A DNA stretch of 36,973 nucleotides from a virus: IMG/VR virus record IMGVR_UViG_3300021957_005875, positions 1 to 36,973 of that record. One strand, given 5' to 3'. The notes under the pieces were generated by a model. That model did no database searches and had not been told where the DNA came from. It saw only the letters and a list, made by a program, of their open reading frames with translations. Shown piece by piece: positions 7,182-15,034 of the stretch; position 1 is the first letter of the stretch; each line of letters begins with the position of its first letter. A program made the position numbers and the translations under genes.

Positions 7182-7708
7182 GGTCCTTGCTCCCTCATTT
7201 TGTCGTATGCTTGATTAAAAATAGTAACACCCCAATTGTCATTAAACCCTTGCCAATTATAAGAAGTGCACACCGGCTCATATGTTGTATAACTCATGTC
7301 TAATTCATAAATGTATTGATCAATACCTTTGTATTTCATCATATAGTAATCTGGATTTGAGTTGAAAATATTATAATAAAAAGAATAATCTCCTTCCCAC
7401 GACATAACTGAGGAATTTAATGGTGTGTGATACTTTTCTCTCCACCACGCTTTTAATAACGTAAATTGTTTTCTTTGTAAGTATTCAACATTTTTTGTTA
7501 AGCACACGTCTAAATCAAAATAAAGATAAGGACCTTTCTTAAAGTCTCTAAACAATTGAAGTTTGTTCCACACACCATCATATTGTTCTTCAGTAATTAT
7601 ATGAACATTATCATACTTTGTACCAGTTCTATCTAACATATAAATTATATTATCAGTATAAATTTGAGGATACTTGTCTCCTGTATTAACTAATAATATA
7701 TCAACCAT
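7154..7708 (-). CDS. small GT-A-type glycosyltransferase
   Basis: This 184-residue protein has the same fold signature as its neighbour: an N-terminal strand DILLVNTGDKYP, then WNKLQLFRDFKKGPYLYFDLDVCL with a DLD metal motif. LNSSVMSWEGD closely parallels VNSSVVMWEGD in the third glycosyltransferase at 8718. That segment is the acceptor/donor pocket in this type of phage enzyme. Its ATG lies inside the stop region of the methyltransferase gene (8-base overlap), so the two are translated together. The substrate is unknown. The relation to the 8718 protein is strong by eye over the middle 100 residues. Confidence 0.75.
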   Translation of the reverse strand: MVDILLVNTGDKYPQIYTDNIIYMLDRTGTKYDNVHIITEEQYDGVWNKLQLFRDFKKGPYLYFDLDVCLTKNVEYLQRKQFTLLKAWWREKYHTPLNSSVMSWEGDYSFYYNIFNSNPDYYMMKYKGIDQYIYELDMSYTTYEPVCTSYNWQGFNDNWGVTIFNQAYDKMREQGPWSKYMLFE

Positions 7709-8345
7709 TCCATTTACCCATTACCATAAATCTATTCCAGAATTCTTTTTTACCATTAACTATAGTTTTCATAGTTTTATTTCCACCCCATATTTCAGAA
7801 ATATCATTTTGAATAATTAACTGTTGACAATTTTCTACACAATTAACATGATCAGTCTCATTAGTTTTATTATTAGATTGAAGTACTAATAATGTTCTTT
7901 CTGGTATTTTATAATAATCTTGCATTAATAACATATCAGGCATATGCTCACATGATGTATTAATAACCATATGAGTTCTTCTGATCTCTTTATAATCAAA
8001 ATAATTTATATTGAAAATTTTTATATTTTTTAAATTAAAAAGTTCAGTATATTTCCAAGCAAACAATGTCGCGCTTTTGTCAATATCAAATAAATTTATT
8101 TCTTTAATAGAATTTTTATATTTTTTTAATAACATTTCAATAAGAGGAAACCCAAACCAACCTCCTATAATTTCAATCTTAAATTGATTATTTTCATCTA
8201 GGGGTATCTTAACATTATCTAAACTATCTACTAACCATTGTTTACATAATATTTGATTAGGCGATAATGAATCCATCCATCTATTCATTTTTTCCGGATG
8301 ATTGTATCTAACCCATTTCATCATTTCAGAATATTCAATCTGCAT
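7701..8345 (-). CDS. class I SAM-dependent methyltransferase-like protein
   Basis: This 214-residue protein shows a Rossmann-type SAM site. FKIEIIGGWFGFPLIEML is the glycine loop, INLFDIDKSATLFAWKYTE contains the acidic residue expected to hold the SAM ribose, and IFNINYFDYKEI is the next strand. VINTSCEHMPDM then stands at the motif IV position. The N-terminus resembles phage proteins with an aromatic-rich lead segment. It sits between glycosyltransferases with 8- and 11-base overlaps, suggesting methylation of a sugar or of the glycosylated product. The small gene at 8335 is a shortened relative. Confidence 0.65.
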   Translation of the reverse strand: MQIEYSEMMKWVRYNHPEKMNRWMDSLSPNQILCKQWLVDSLDNVKIPLDENNQFKIEIIGGWFGFPLIEMLLKKYKNSIKEINLFDIDKSATLFAWKYTELFNLKNIKIFNINYFDYKEIRRTHMVINTSCEHMPDMLLMQDYYKIPERTLLVLQSNNKTNETDHVNCVENCQQLIIQNDISEIWGGNKTMKTIVNGKKEFWNRFMVMGKWNG

Positions 8346-8751
8346 TGTTTCCCTTTACAACAAACCACTTATCTATATTATAGCTGAAATCAACATTTGT
8401 TATATTATTTTGTTCAATTAATATATCTACATTATCAATTGGGTTGCAATCACCATTGTGTTGATCGTTGTCACCAATTATAATTAAATCACCTTTATAA
8501 ACTTTACCTATAGGATAATGCTTTTCAGCATTAAAGTCAACGACTAATTCATTAAATTTAACTTTATCAAAAATAACATCTTTTGGATTTTCAAATTTAG
8601 GATCATAATCTATAATATCAACATGTATACCCAAACCTGATAACTTGTATACAAGTTCACTTCTTTCGTTGCAAGCAACTAAAGTAATAGATTCGTAACC
8701 ATTGTTAATGATTGAATCTAATAATAACTTTTCCAGATCTCTTCTGCCCAT
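8335..8751 (-). CDS. shortened paralogue of the neighbouring methyltransferase-like protein
   Basis: The protein has 138 residues. Its second half aligns with the methyltransferase encoded next to it: ELVVDFNAEKHYPIG parallels MVINTSCEHMPDM, IIIGDNDQHNGDCNPIDNV parallels VLQSNNKTNETDHVNCVENC, and both end with an aromatic strand (WFVVKGN and RFMVMGKW). The first half keeps a strand-turn ITLVACNERSEL where the SAM loop should be, but without the GxG pattern, so it may not bind SAM. It could be a partner subunit. It overlaps its neighbours by 11 and 34 bases, which argues for a functioning gene rather than debris. Confidence 0.6.
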   Translation of the reverse strand: MGRRDLEKLLLDSIINNGYESITLVACNERSELVYKLSGLGIHVDIIDYDPKFENPKDVIFDKVKFNELVVDFNAEKHYPIGKVYKGDLIIIGDNDQHNGDCNPIDNVDILIEQNNITNVDFSYNIDKWFVVKGNNAD

Positions 8752-9443
8752 CCTTGTACCTCATCTAACTCAAATGCTTGTTCAGTAATACCTTTATTAT
8801 ACAAAATATGTGAAGTATTGAATATACTTATTTTGCCTTTTCTTTTAAAATATTCTTTGTTATAGTTACTAACTATACCTTCGTCCCAATAATCTAGTAA
8901 ACCTTTTCTATGAGCTTGGTAAAATAAAAATTTGTCTAAAGATTTGTATGTAAAGAAAGCTTCCTTTTCTTTGTCTACAAGTAAGTCATACAAGTACCTA
9001 CCATTATCACCTTCCCACATTACAACGGAGGAATTGACGTGACAAGACACCCCTTTACCGTACCATTTCTCTGAACGCTCTTTATAATCATTCCAGTAGT
9101 TCCATATAAATTTAGGTCTAGGTAACTCTTGTTCAATTAGTTCATCTATATTATCATGTATTAATATATCTAAATCTAACCAACAATTTCTACCTTCTAC
9201 GAACTTGTTGAATAAGACGAGTTTTTCTCGAGTAAAGATTTGATTTTTTGGATAATGAAAAGGATCAAAGCTGGTATAATCGATAATATTGATATTGCTA
9301 TCAATATCGTGAACGTTGTCAGTAATAACATTAAGTATAAAATTGTGACTACAGTTATTCCGTAAACTTCCATAAAGTCTATTGACGTATTCTGGGCCAT
9401 ATTTAGCTCCCCATTTAAATGTGAAAAAGTTTATTGTGGCCAT
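8718..9443 (-). CDS. GT-A-type glycosyltransferase
   Basis: At 241 residues this is the largest of the three glycosyltransferases. It starts MATINFFTFKWGAKYGPEYV, a nucleotide-binding start common in this phage family. FTREKLVLFNKF precedes NCWLDLDILIHDNI, where DLD is the DxD metal motif. VNSSVVMWEGD and LDKFLFYQAH complete the family signature. A C-terminal His is present in NTSHILYNKG. The full set of conserved positions suggests this is the active prototype and the two shorter ones are derivatives. Its start overlaps the end of the radical SAM gene at 9431 by 13 bases. Confidence 0.8.
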   Translation of the reverse strand: MATINFFTFKWGAKYGPEYVNRLYGSLRNNCSHNFILNVITDNVHDIDSNINIIDYTSFDPFHYPKNQIFTREKLVLFNKFVEGRNCWLDLDILIHDNIDELIEQELPRPKFIWNYWNDYKERSEKWYGKGVSCHVNSSVVMWEGDNGRYLYDLLVDKEKEAFFTYKSLDKFLFYQAHRKGLLDYWDEGIVSNYNKEYFKRKGKISIFNTSHILYNKGITEQAFELDEVQGWAEEIWKSYY

Positions 9444-10498
9444 AATTTATGACCTGTACCTATTTTACGTTTAGGTATTTTACTATCAGCAGAAGATACA
9501 CATGTTTTAGTCGAACATATTTTAGGCTTGTCAAATAATTTAAAACCTTTATGAATATAACCTAAAGGTTCATCTCTACAACTATAACTACGTTTTACAC
9601 TACCATCTGGTTCTCTAATTATTATTGATCTATAACCTGAAGAACATTCCCATCCTTCAAATTTGTTAAAATTAAAAGCATTAAATCTTTCAGCTTGATC
9701 CATCCACCATATTTTATTTTTCGAGTCTCTCATTTCAACTTGAAAAATTTGTTTACCCTCAACTTTTTGAGGCATTCCATTATGTAATATGTCTAACATC
9801 TCGTCAGTATAACCATCAACAACAAAAGAAGCTGTTGGATCTGATTGAGGTTTAAGAGTTACATTAATATTCTTTTCTGCAAAGAAGTTAGCGTCTTCTA
9901 AACATTGCCAAAATGTATCAACTAACATCACTTGATTAATAGTAATTTTAGTTCCATTGTCTTGTAAGTAAACTAACTTATCTCTAAACTCTTCTAACTT
10001 GGCTTGTGTGTTAACTGACTCTCTATGACAAGAAGCTGTAATTGAAGCTCTGTTAAATTTCTTAGCTATATTTAAATACTTATCCCACCAAGGTCCTTTC
10101 CTTGATAAGTTAGTTGTCATATGTATAGAAGTATAATTGCAATTATTAGAGTCATCAGCAAGATGCTCGAGTATTTCCAAATACCCTGGATGAAAAGTAG
10201 GTTCACCGCCACTAAGTGAAAAATGAAATGAATTAAACCCATTGTCCCTCGCTTGTCTTTTTATTTCGTCTATGGTCATTAAACACAGTTCAGTATCTCT
10301 ATGATCTTTTTTACTTGATCTAGCATAAGGCCAACAATAAGAACAATTGTAGTTACAAAACCTACCTAATAACCAAGACACTGTAAACAAATCTCTAGTT
10401 ACCATAGTATGCTGACCAACCATTTCTATGTCTTCAAATGGTATATCGTTGAAATTATATTTGCTTTTATTCAATTCCATGTGGATGTGGTTTTCCAT
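9431..10498 (-). CDS. radical SAM protein with C-terminal Cys cluster
   Basis: This 355-residue protein has the 4Fe-4S/SAM motif CNYNCSYC (Cys48, 52, 55) and a GGEPTFHPG strand for the SAM amino group. A C-terminal region has at least four Cys, including YSCRDEP and ICSTKTC. The C-terminal cluster is SPASM/twitch-like, the arrangement that holds auxiliary iron-sulfur clusters in peptide-modifying radical SAM enzymes. It is the most canonical of the seven radical SAM proteins here and is separated from the other six by the broken thioesterase and the coiled-coil gene. The ATG at 10498 lies 32 bases inside the thioesterase reading frame; a second in-frame ATG at 10480 is also possible. Confidence 0.85.
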   Translation of the reverse strand: MENHIHMELNKSKYNFNDIPFEDIEMVGQHTMVTRDLFTVSWLLGRFCNYNCSYCWPYARSSKKDHRDTELCLMTIDEIKRQARDNGFNSFHFSLSGGEPTFHPGYLEILEHLADDSNNCNYTSIHMTTNLSRKGPWWDKYLNIAKKFNRASITASCHRESVNTQAKLEEFRDKLVYLQDNGTKITINQVMLVDTFWQCLEDANFFAEKNINVTLKPQSDPTASFVVDGYTDEMLDILHNGMPQKVEGKQIFQVEMRDSKNKIWWMDQAERFNAFNFNKFEGWECSSGYRSIIIREPDGSVKRSYSCRDEPLGYIHKGFKLFDKPKICSTKTCVSSADSKIPKRKIGTGHKLWPQ

Positions 10499-10819
10499 CT
10501 TTTATATTAACAAACACTATATCGTCTACTTCAGTAATAATTTTTTTAGTTTTAATATTTCTTACAGTAGCTTTAATTGTTATACTAGTTTTTCCTAATT
10601 TTATTGTATCCATTCCTATTTCAATTATATCACCATGCTCAGCGCCAGCTATAAAATCTATTTTTCCTATAGTTCTCGTAACAACATTTCTACTATCAAG
10701 TTGACAACTACATAGATATATGCTTCTTCGTCAATCCAATCAAGTACTCTTCCTCCAAATAATACACCTATAGCATTTAAATCTTTAGGAGCTATCATTT
10801 TTCTAGTTCTATATATCAT
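10467..10819 (-). pseudogene. acyl-CoA thioesterase, hotdog fold, broken by one-base frameshift
   Basis: Translating the 310-base gap recovers a hotdog thioesterase in two frames. Frame one starts at the ATG at 10819 (an in-frame ATG precedes it at 10822, with GGAG at 10829-10826) and reads APKDLNAIGVLFGGRVLDW then IDEEAYIY. At about 10709-10715 the frame shifts by one base and continues CQLDSRNVVTRTIGKIDF, GDIIEIGMD, LGKTSITIKATVRN and DDIVFVN, ending at TAA 10467. The span is 353 bases, one short of 118 codons, consistent with loss of a single base. DLN...GG and the VT...GD pattern are family hallmarks. It is either a real inactivating deletion or a sequencing/assembly error. Family members hydrolyse acyl-CoA thioesters. 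Confidence 0.85.
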
Positions 10820-11564
10820 CATTATCTCCAAAGTATTGGGTGAATAATTTATCTCCTAATATTTTTTGTAACTCTGAATATTTTATTCTTTCGTTTTGTA
10901 AGTTATTTCTTTCTTTTTCCAATTGTGAAATTATAGTATTACTAATTTGATCTTTTTTTAATATTTGATTTTTATATTTTTCTATTTGTATATTCGTTTT
11001 TTCTAATATTTGATTTCTATTAAATTTGTTGTAGAAATCAAAAGTAACTCTTTTTGTAAATTTGTCTGTATAACTTAATACTGATTTTATTTCCTTAACA
11101 TATTTTAGCGAAGAGTAAGGCAAATACCAAAATTTACCTTTATCATCTATTAGAATATTTTCCAAATAATTGTAGTAGCTTCCTGTTTCAACGTTGTTTA
11201 TTATACAACCATCTTTTAAATTTTTTGTTGAATATTTTATAAAACTATTAGGAACTTCATAAGTCATGAAACGATAATAATTTATTAAATTTTTTTTTGT
11301 TATTAAAATATTATTTTTTAAAACAGTTTTTAAACTTGTTGATTTTTTTATTAAATTCATTCCTATAACTAAGTTATATTCATTTCTTTCCCAAACTGTA
11401 ATATTAGGAATAAAATTTATACTTCTACTTAATTGAAATACATGTTTTTTAAAAAAATCAAACTCTTCAATTGCAGAATTATTTTTAGCTTTTAAAAATT
11501 TGTAAACTGTATTTTCTTTGTCGTCTATTTTAATATTTTTAAAATTAGTATTCTTTAATTCCAT
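10809..11564 (-). CDS. unrecognised protein with coiled-coil C-terminus, possible degenerate kinase-like domain
   Basis: The protein has 251 residues and is very Lys/Asn/Ile-rich. Residues 1-170 have a weak kinase-like rhythm. TVYKFLKAKNNSAIEEFDFF could be a Lys-strand and Glu-helix, VIGMNLIKKSTSLKTVL a hinge, and YLENILIDDKGKFWYL a catalytic-loop Asn and following hairpin, similar in layout to the mini-kinase at 3345. However, the DFG-type Asp is replaced (WYLPYSS). Residues 185-235 are a heptad-like coiled coil rich in Lys, Glu, Gln and Ile. The stop overlaps the thioesterase start (ATGATATATAG) and the start overlaps the radical SAM gene by 10 bases. No function is assigned. A pseudokinase-type scaffold is the best guess, at low certainty. 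Confidence 0.5.
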   Translation of the reverse strand: MELKNTNFKNIKIDDKENTVYKFLKAKNNSAIEEFDFFKKHVFQLSRSINFIPNITVWERNEYNLVIGMNLIKKSTSLKTVLKNNILITKKNLINYYRFMTYEVPNSFIKYSTKNLKDGCIINNVETGSYYNYLENILIDDKGKFWYLPYSSLKYVKEIKSVLSYTDKFTKRVTFDFYNKFNRNQILEKTNIQIEKYKNQILKKDQISNTIISQLEKERNNLQNERIKYSELQKILGDKLFTQYFGDNDDI

Positions 11565-12577
11565 TGAGCTAAAAAAGGATCAAATTTGTTGTTACATTTA
11601 ACTGCACATACTTTTAATTTATCCTTTCCTTTCCAACTATCTTTAATTTTTTTTAAAAAACCACTTTCCATCACTTCTTTAATTGAGCTATCAAGAGCAT
11701 TAATGTTATAACCATTTAAATATTCCCATATTTCTGAAGCTTTAGGATCTAAATACCACTTGTACATTTGACCAGCAGTCCAACAACAAGGTAAAACTAA
11801 ACCTTCAGCTGATATGTAAATTTCTTTTTTTTGAACACATTTAGGTACTACGTCAAAAAATTCAAGAGATTTGTTAATATCAATATCTCTTTCTAGTTCT
11901 TTATTTCTATATTTTAACTGTTTAGGTTTACTTAAAAGCGTTCCTAGACCTTCTCTAAAAACTGCTTGATGTTGTTCTTTTTTTTCTAAATTAGAAGTAA
12001 GATATCTACCTGATTTTTTTACTATAAATTTATTAATACCCAATAACTTAGAATATCTTTCTGCTTCTTCCACCTGATGTTCATTGTAATTAAAAACTAA
12101 AAAAGTCCAATCTCCTTTACCTCCTGCGCTAGTAAAAGCATCTATGTTCTCTTCAACGTTTTTCCAAACAACGCCTTGTCTATACAAATGATTTGTATTT
12201 TCTAAACCATCTACAGAAAAATTTACATGTACATTCAACTTAGCTAAATCAGACCACCACTCTGGTTTTCTAGCCCCACCATTTGTTGTTATTCCTAAAT
12301 TTAAATTTTTATTATTACTTCTAAAATATTCAAACATTTCTAAACATTGAGGTGCAAAAATAGGATCGCCGTGATTTCCACACATGTATATATTATCAAG
12401 TTGATTTAAAAATTTATTATCGAAAAGGTGTTTAACATTATCTAGTGTCAATGACTTATTTTTAAGATAAGGATTAACATTGCCTCCATTCATGTTTCTA
12501 TCACACATAGGACATGATGCTTGACAAAGCTGTGTTGACTCTAAATGAACTTGTTTAATTTGATTATAATTATACAC
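11555..12577 (-). CDS. radical SAM protein, C-terminal SPASM-like type
   Basis: The 340 residues carry the SAM-cluster motif CQASCPMC (Cys18, 22, 25). The usual GGE strand is replaced by CGNHGDPIFAP. The C-terminal region EIYISAEGLVLPCCWTAGQ plus CAVKC supplies at least five Cys for an auxiliary cluster. Layout and the GD variant match the protein at 13856, so the two form one subfamily. The start codon is GTG at 12577, fused to the previous stop as TAGTG, giving tight translational coupling. Family enzymes use 5'-deoxyadenosyl radical chemistry, and SPASM members commonly modify peptides. The substrate is unknown. Confidence 0.8.
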   Translation of the reverse strand: MYNYNQIKQVHLESTQLCQASCPMCDRNMNGGNVNPYLKNKSLTLDNVKHLFDNKFLNQLDNIYMCGNHGDPIFAPQCLEMFEYFRSNNKNLNLGITTNGGARKPEWWSDLAKLNVHVNFSVDGLENTNHLYRQGVVWKNVEENIDAFTSAGGKGDWTFLVFNYNEHQVEEAERYSKLLGINKFIVKKSGRYLTSNLEKKEQHQAVFREGLGTLLSKPKQLKYRNKELERDIDINKSLEFFDVVPKCVQKKEIYISAEGLVLPCCWTAGQMYKWYLDPKASEIWEYLNGYNINALDSSIKEVMESGFLKKIKDSWKGKDKLKVCAVKCNNKFDPFLAQWN

Positions 12578-13863
12578 TATATATATTCTAAATATTTTTT
12601 ATCTAGTAAAGTTATATCTTGATTTCTAATTTTATCAAATAACAAAGTCGTATCTCTAAATTGTATTCGAAATTCATTAATTTCATCCTCATCAATATAC
12701 ACTTTTAACATATTTGTTATAGGAGTTATAAACATTAATTTTTCTTTTTCTGACATATTCCACTTTTTAAAACTTTGCTCTAAAACTTCTAAAATAAAAA
12801 GTTTATGGTCGTCATGTAAAATAGCTATACTTAAATTTTTCTGGGATACAATTGAAAATAAAAATCTATCAATTTTTTTTGCTCTATATAAAGATATGCA
12901 CCAATCAATTATTTGATCTATATTAAAAATATTCCACATTTGTATAACCATTGTTATACTCATTGAAACTTTTGTATTTAAATTATTAAGTCTAAGATCA
13001 ATTAATTTTTCAAATCCTTCTAAAGTTTTATTCCATTTACCAGGAAATCTAATATACTCATAAACATCTCCAATACCATCTAAACTATTTGTAAAATGTA
13101 TACGTTTTACTTTTAATTGTTTAAAAATTTTTATAACTTTGTCTGTTATTTTCGTAGCATTAGTTGTAATTATTATATTAGTATTTTTATTATTTTTTAA
13201 TTTATCTAACATATGAAATACTTCTTCCATAATTAATGGCTCGCCACCTAATAATTTTAAATAAATTATATGCTCTAATGGTATAATATTATATAACTGA
13301 TCTTTAGACTTTCTTTTATCAAATATATGTACATCTTGTGCTGTTAATTTTACTTTATTCTTAAATTGTTCTTTTATATTACTATCTAGGTTTTTTATTT
13401 CTTCAGCAAATAAAGATGAGTTAGCAGGTCCACACATTCTACATTTTAAATTACATAAATTTGAAGGTCTATAATCTAACCAAAATATTTTATCATGAGT
13501 AGTTCCTTTATCAATATCATATTCAAATGAACCATATATTTCTTCAATATCTTTAGCTATTTCAAAATAATTATTTCTGGAATTTTGACCATTTTCTTCT
13601 TTAAATTTACATAAATGACAAATAGAATGAAATTCACCTTTCATAAGAGTAGATCTTATTTCTTTAGCAAAATTGTTATTGAAAATATCTTTTTTAAAAT
13701 CTTTAACATCTTCATGTTTAAATGTTTTTCTTGCTTGTATTTCTTGGAAATTGTTAGACTCACAACAAGGTTTATATGAACCGTCAAATGTATTATTTTT
13801 ACTTGGATTACCTCTCCAAAACATTCCTAAAAATGGAGCTGCACATAAAGGTTTCTTATTCAT
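12577..13863 (-). CDS. radical SAM protein, N-terminal twitch-like type
   Basis: The 428 residues have an unusual order, with a Cys-rich domain before the radical SAM core. Cys7 in LCAAPF, Cys33-Cys34 in YKPCCESN and CHLC (82-85) precede CNLKCRMC (137, 141, 144), followed by LLGGEPLIMEE. The pattern CxxPF...PCC...CxxC looks like an auxiliary-cluster (twitch/SPASM-like) domain moved to the N-terminus. Three further genes upstream share it (15015, 16393, 17616). It is the most AT-biased and Lys/Ile/Asn-rich of the group. It overlaps both neighbours (1 and 8 bases). Confidence 0.8.
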   Translation of the reverse strand: MNKKPLCAAPFLGMFWRGNPSKNNTFDGSYKPCCESNNFQEIQARKTFKHEDVKDFKKDIFNNNFAKEIRSTLMKGEFHSICHLCKFKEENGQNSRNNYFEIAKDIEEIYGSFEYDIDKGTTHDKIFWLDYRPSNLCNLKCRMCGPANSSLFAEEIKNLDSNIKEQFKNKVKLTAQDVHIFDKRKSKDQLYNIIPLEHIIYLKLLGGEPLIMEEVFHMLDKLKNNKNTNIIITTNATKITDKVIKIFKQLKVKRIHFTNSLDGIGDVYEYIRFPGKWNKTLEGFEKLIDLRLNNLNTKVSMSITMVIQMWNIFNIDQIIDWCISLYRAKKIDRFLFSIVSQKNLSIAILHDDHKLFILEVLEQSFKKWNMSEKEKLMFITPITNMLKVYIDEDEINEFRIQFRDTTLLFDKIRNQDITLLDKKYLEYI

Positions 13864-15034
13864 TAATTTGTAATCCTCTAGTTACTTTATATTCAGTTTG
13901 AATTTCTCCACAAAATTTAGGACATGTAGTTACTCTTGGATTGTTTTTAGAAAATGTTGTATTTTTTAAACTATCAGGTAATGCGTCTGTAAAAAATTCA
14001 TGAGTTAAAATATCATATATGTTATTTTTTTTCAAAGAATTGAATTCAAATCCATATTTTTTTAAGTACCAATTGTATCCATTTTTTCTTTCCATTTTCA
14101 TTCTTGATCTATAAAAATTAGGACCTTTATTATAATCTGTAAAATCAGGCTGCCTATGATACATTGAACTAAAGAAACAACATCTACTAATTCTACCATC
14201 GTAATCTATATTAAATTTATTCTGAAGTCCCCATCTACATGTTACATCTGAAAAATTGTCGTATTCTCTTTGTGAATTAAATTTTAATTTATTAGCATAT
14301 GATAAAATTTCTTCTTTGTTAGCTTCATCATATTCTACTCCTTCGTTGTTCAAATCTTTTTTTCTTTCTAAAGGTTTTCTATCTTTGTATTCATTTTTAA
14401 CTTCACCTTTATAATTTGTATGCTGTATAATTCTATTATTTTTTAAAGTAAATTTAAATCCTAATTCGGAAGCTATTTTTTTTGCTTGTTCTATTTGATG
14501 AATATTGTGTTGAAATTCTATCATAGCCCAAGTAGTATGCCCTCCTGCTTCTTTAAAAGCTTTGGCATTTTCTAAAACTTTATTAAAATTTACTCCTCTT
14601 CTATATCTCTGATGAGTCTCATCGTCTATTCCATCAAAAGCAAATCTAACTTTTACGTCATACTTAGCTAATTTTTTCCACCAACTTGTATTATGTAAAC
14701 CACCATTTGTTTCTATAAAAAAATTTTTTATATTTTTAGATTTTTTTAAAGCATAGTCGATAAATTCTAAAGCTTTTGGATGTAACATAAAGTCTCCATA
14801 AGCTCCTGTTAAAGATAAAGTATTCAATTTATCAGTTATTCTTTGATCGTCAAATATACTTTTCCACATATCTTCAGTCATGTTACCTTTATTGCCTATT
14901 TTAATATTTGGATTTACAATGTCTGATTTTGAAACAAATCTACTGCAACCTTGACAAGTACTGTTACAATTAGATGTTAGTTCTATTTGTAATCGTAATT
15001 TGTCTTTTATTTTATTATCCATTGTATTTGGCAT
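13856..15034 (-). CDS. radical SAM protein, C-terminal SPASM-like type
   Basis: The 392 residues have CNSTCQGC (Cys23, 27, 30), a TGAYGDFMLHP strand in place of GGE, and FNIDYDGRISRCCFFSS plus CPKFC at the C-terminus. A substrate-contact segment VRFAFDGIDDETHQRYRRG is close to VNFSVDGLENTNHLYRQG in the 11555 protein, so these two are paralogues. The ATG at 15034 is preceded by AAGGA about nine bases upstream and lies inside the end of the previous gene (20-base overlap). A second ATG four codons on is less well placed. It is probably a peptide-modifying enzyme or part of a multi-enzyme chain with its neighbours. Confidence 0.8.
   Translation of the reverse strand: MPNTMDNKIKDKLRLQIELTSNCNSTCQGCSRFVSKSDIVNPNIKIGNKGNMTEDMWKSIFDDQRITDKLNTLSLTGAYGDFMLHPKALEFIDYALKKSKNIKNFFIETNGGLHNTSWWKKLAKYDVKVRFAFDGIDDETHQRYRRGVNFNKVLENAKAFKEAGGHTTWAMIEFQHNIHQIEQAKKIASELGFKFTLKNNRIIQHTNYKGEVKNEYKDRKPLERKKDLNNEGVEYDEANKEEILSYANKLKFNSQREYDNFSDVTCRWGLQNKFNIDYDGRISRCCFFSSMYHRQPDFTDYNKGPNFYRSRMKMERKNGYNWYLKKYGFEFNSLKKNNIYDILTHEFFTDALPDSLKNTTFSKNNPRVTTCPKFCGEIQTEYKVTRGLQINE

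Noticed and set aside
10700-10720. Programmed frameshift in the thioesterase
   Set aside because: No slippery heptamer or obvious downstream structure is seen, and the missing base fits a simple deletion or sequence error.
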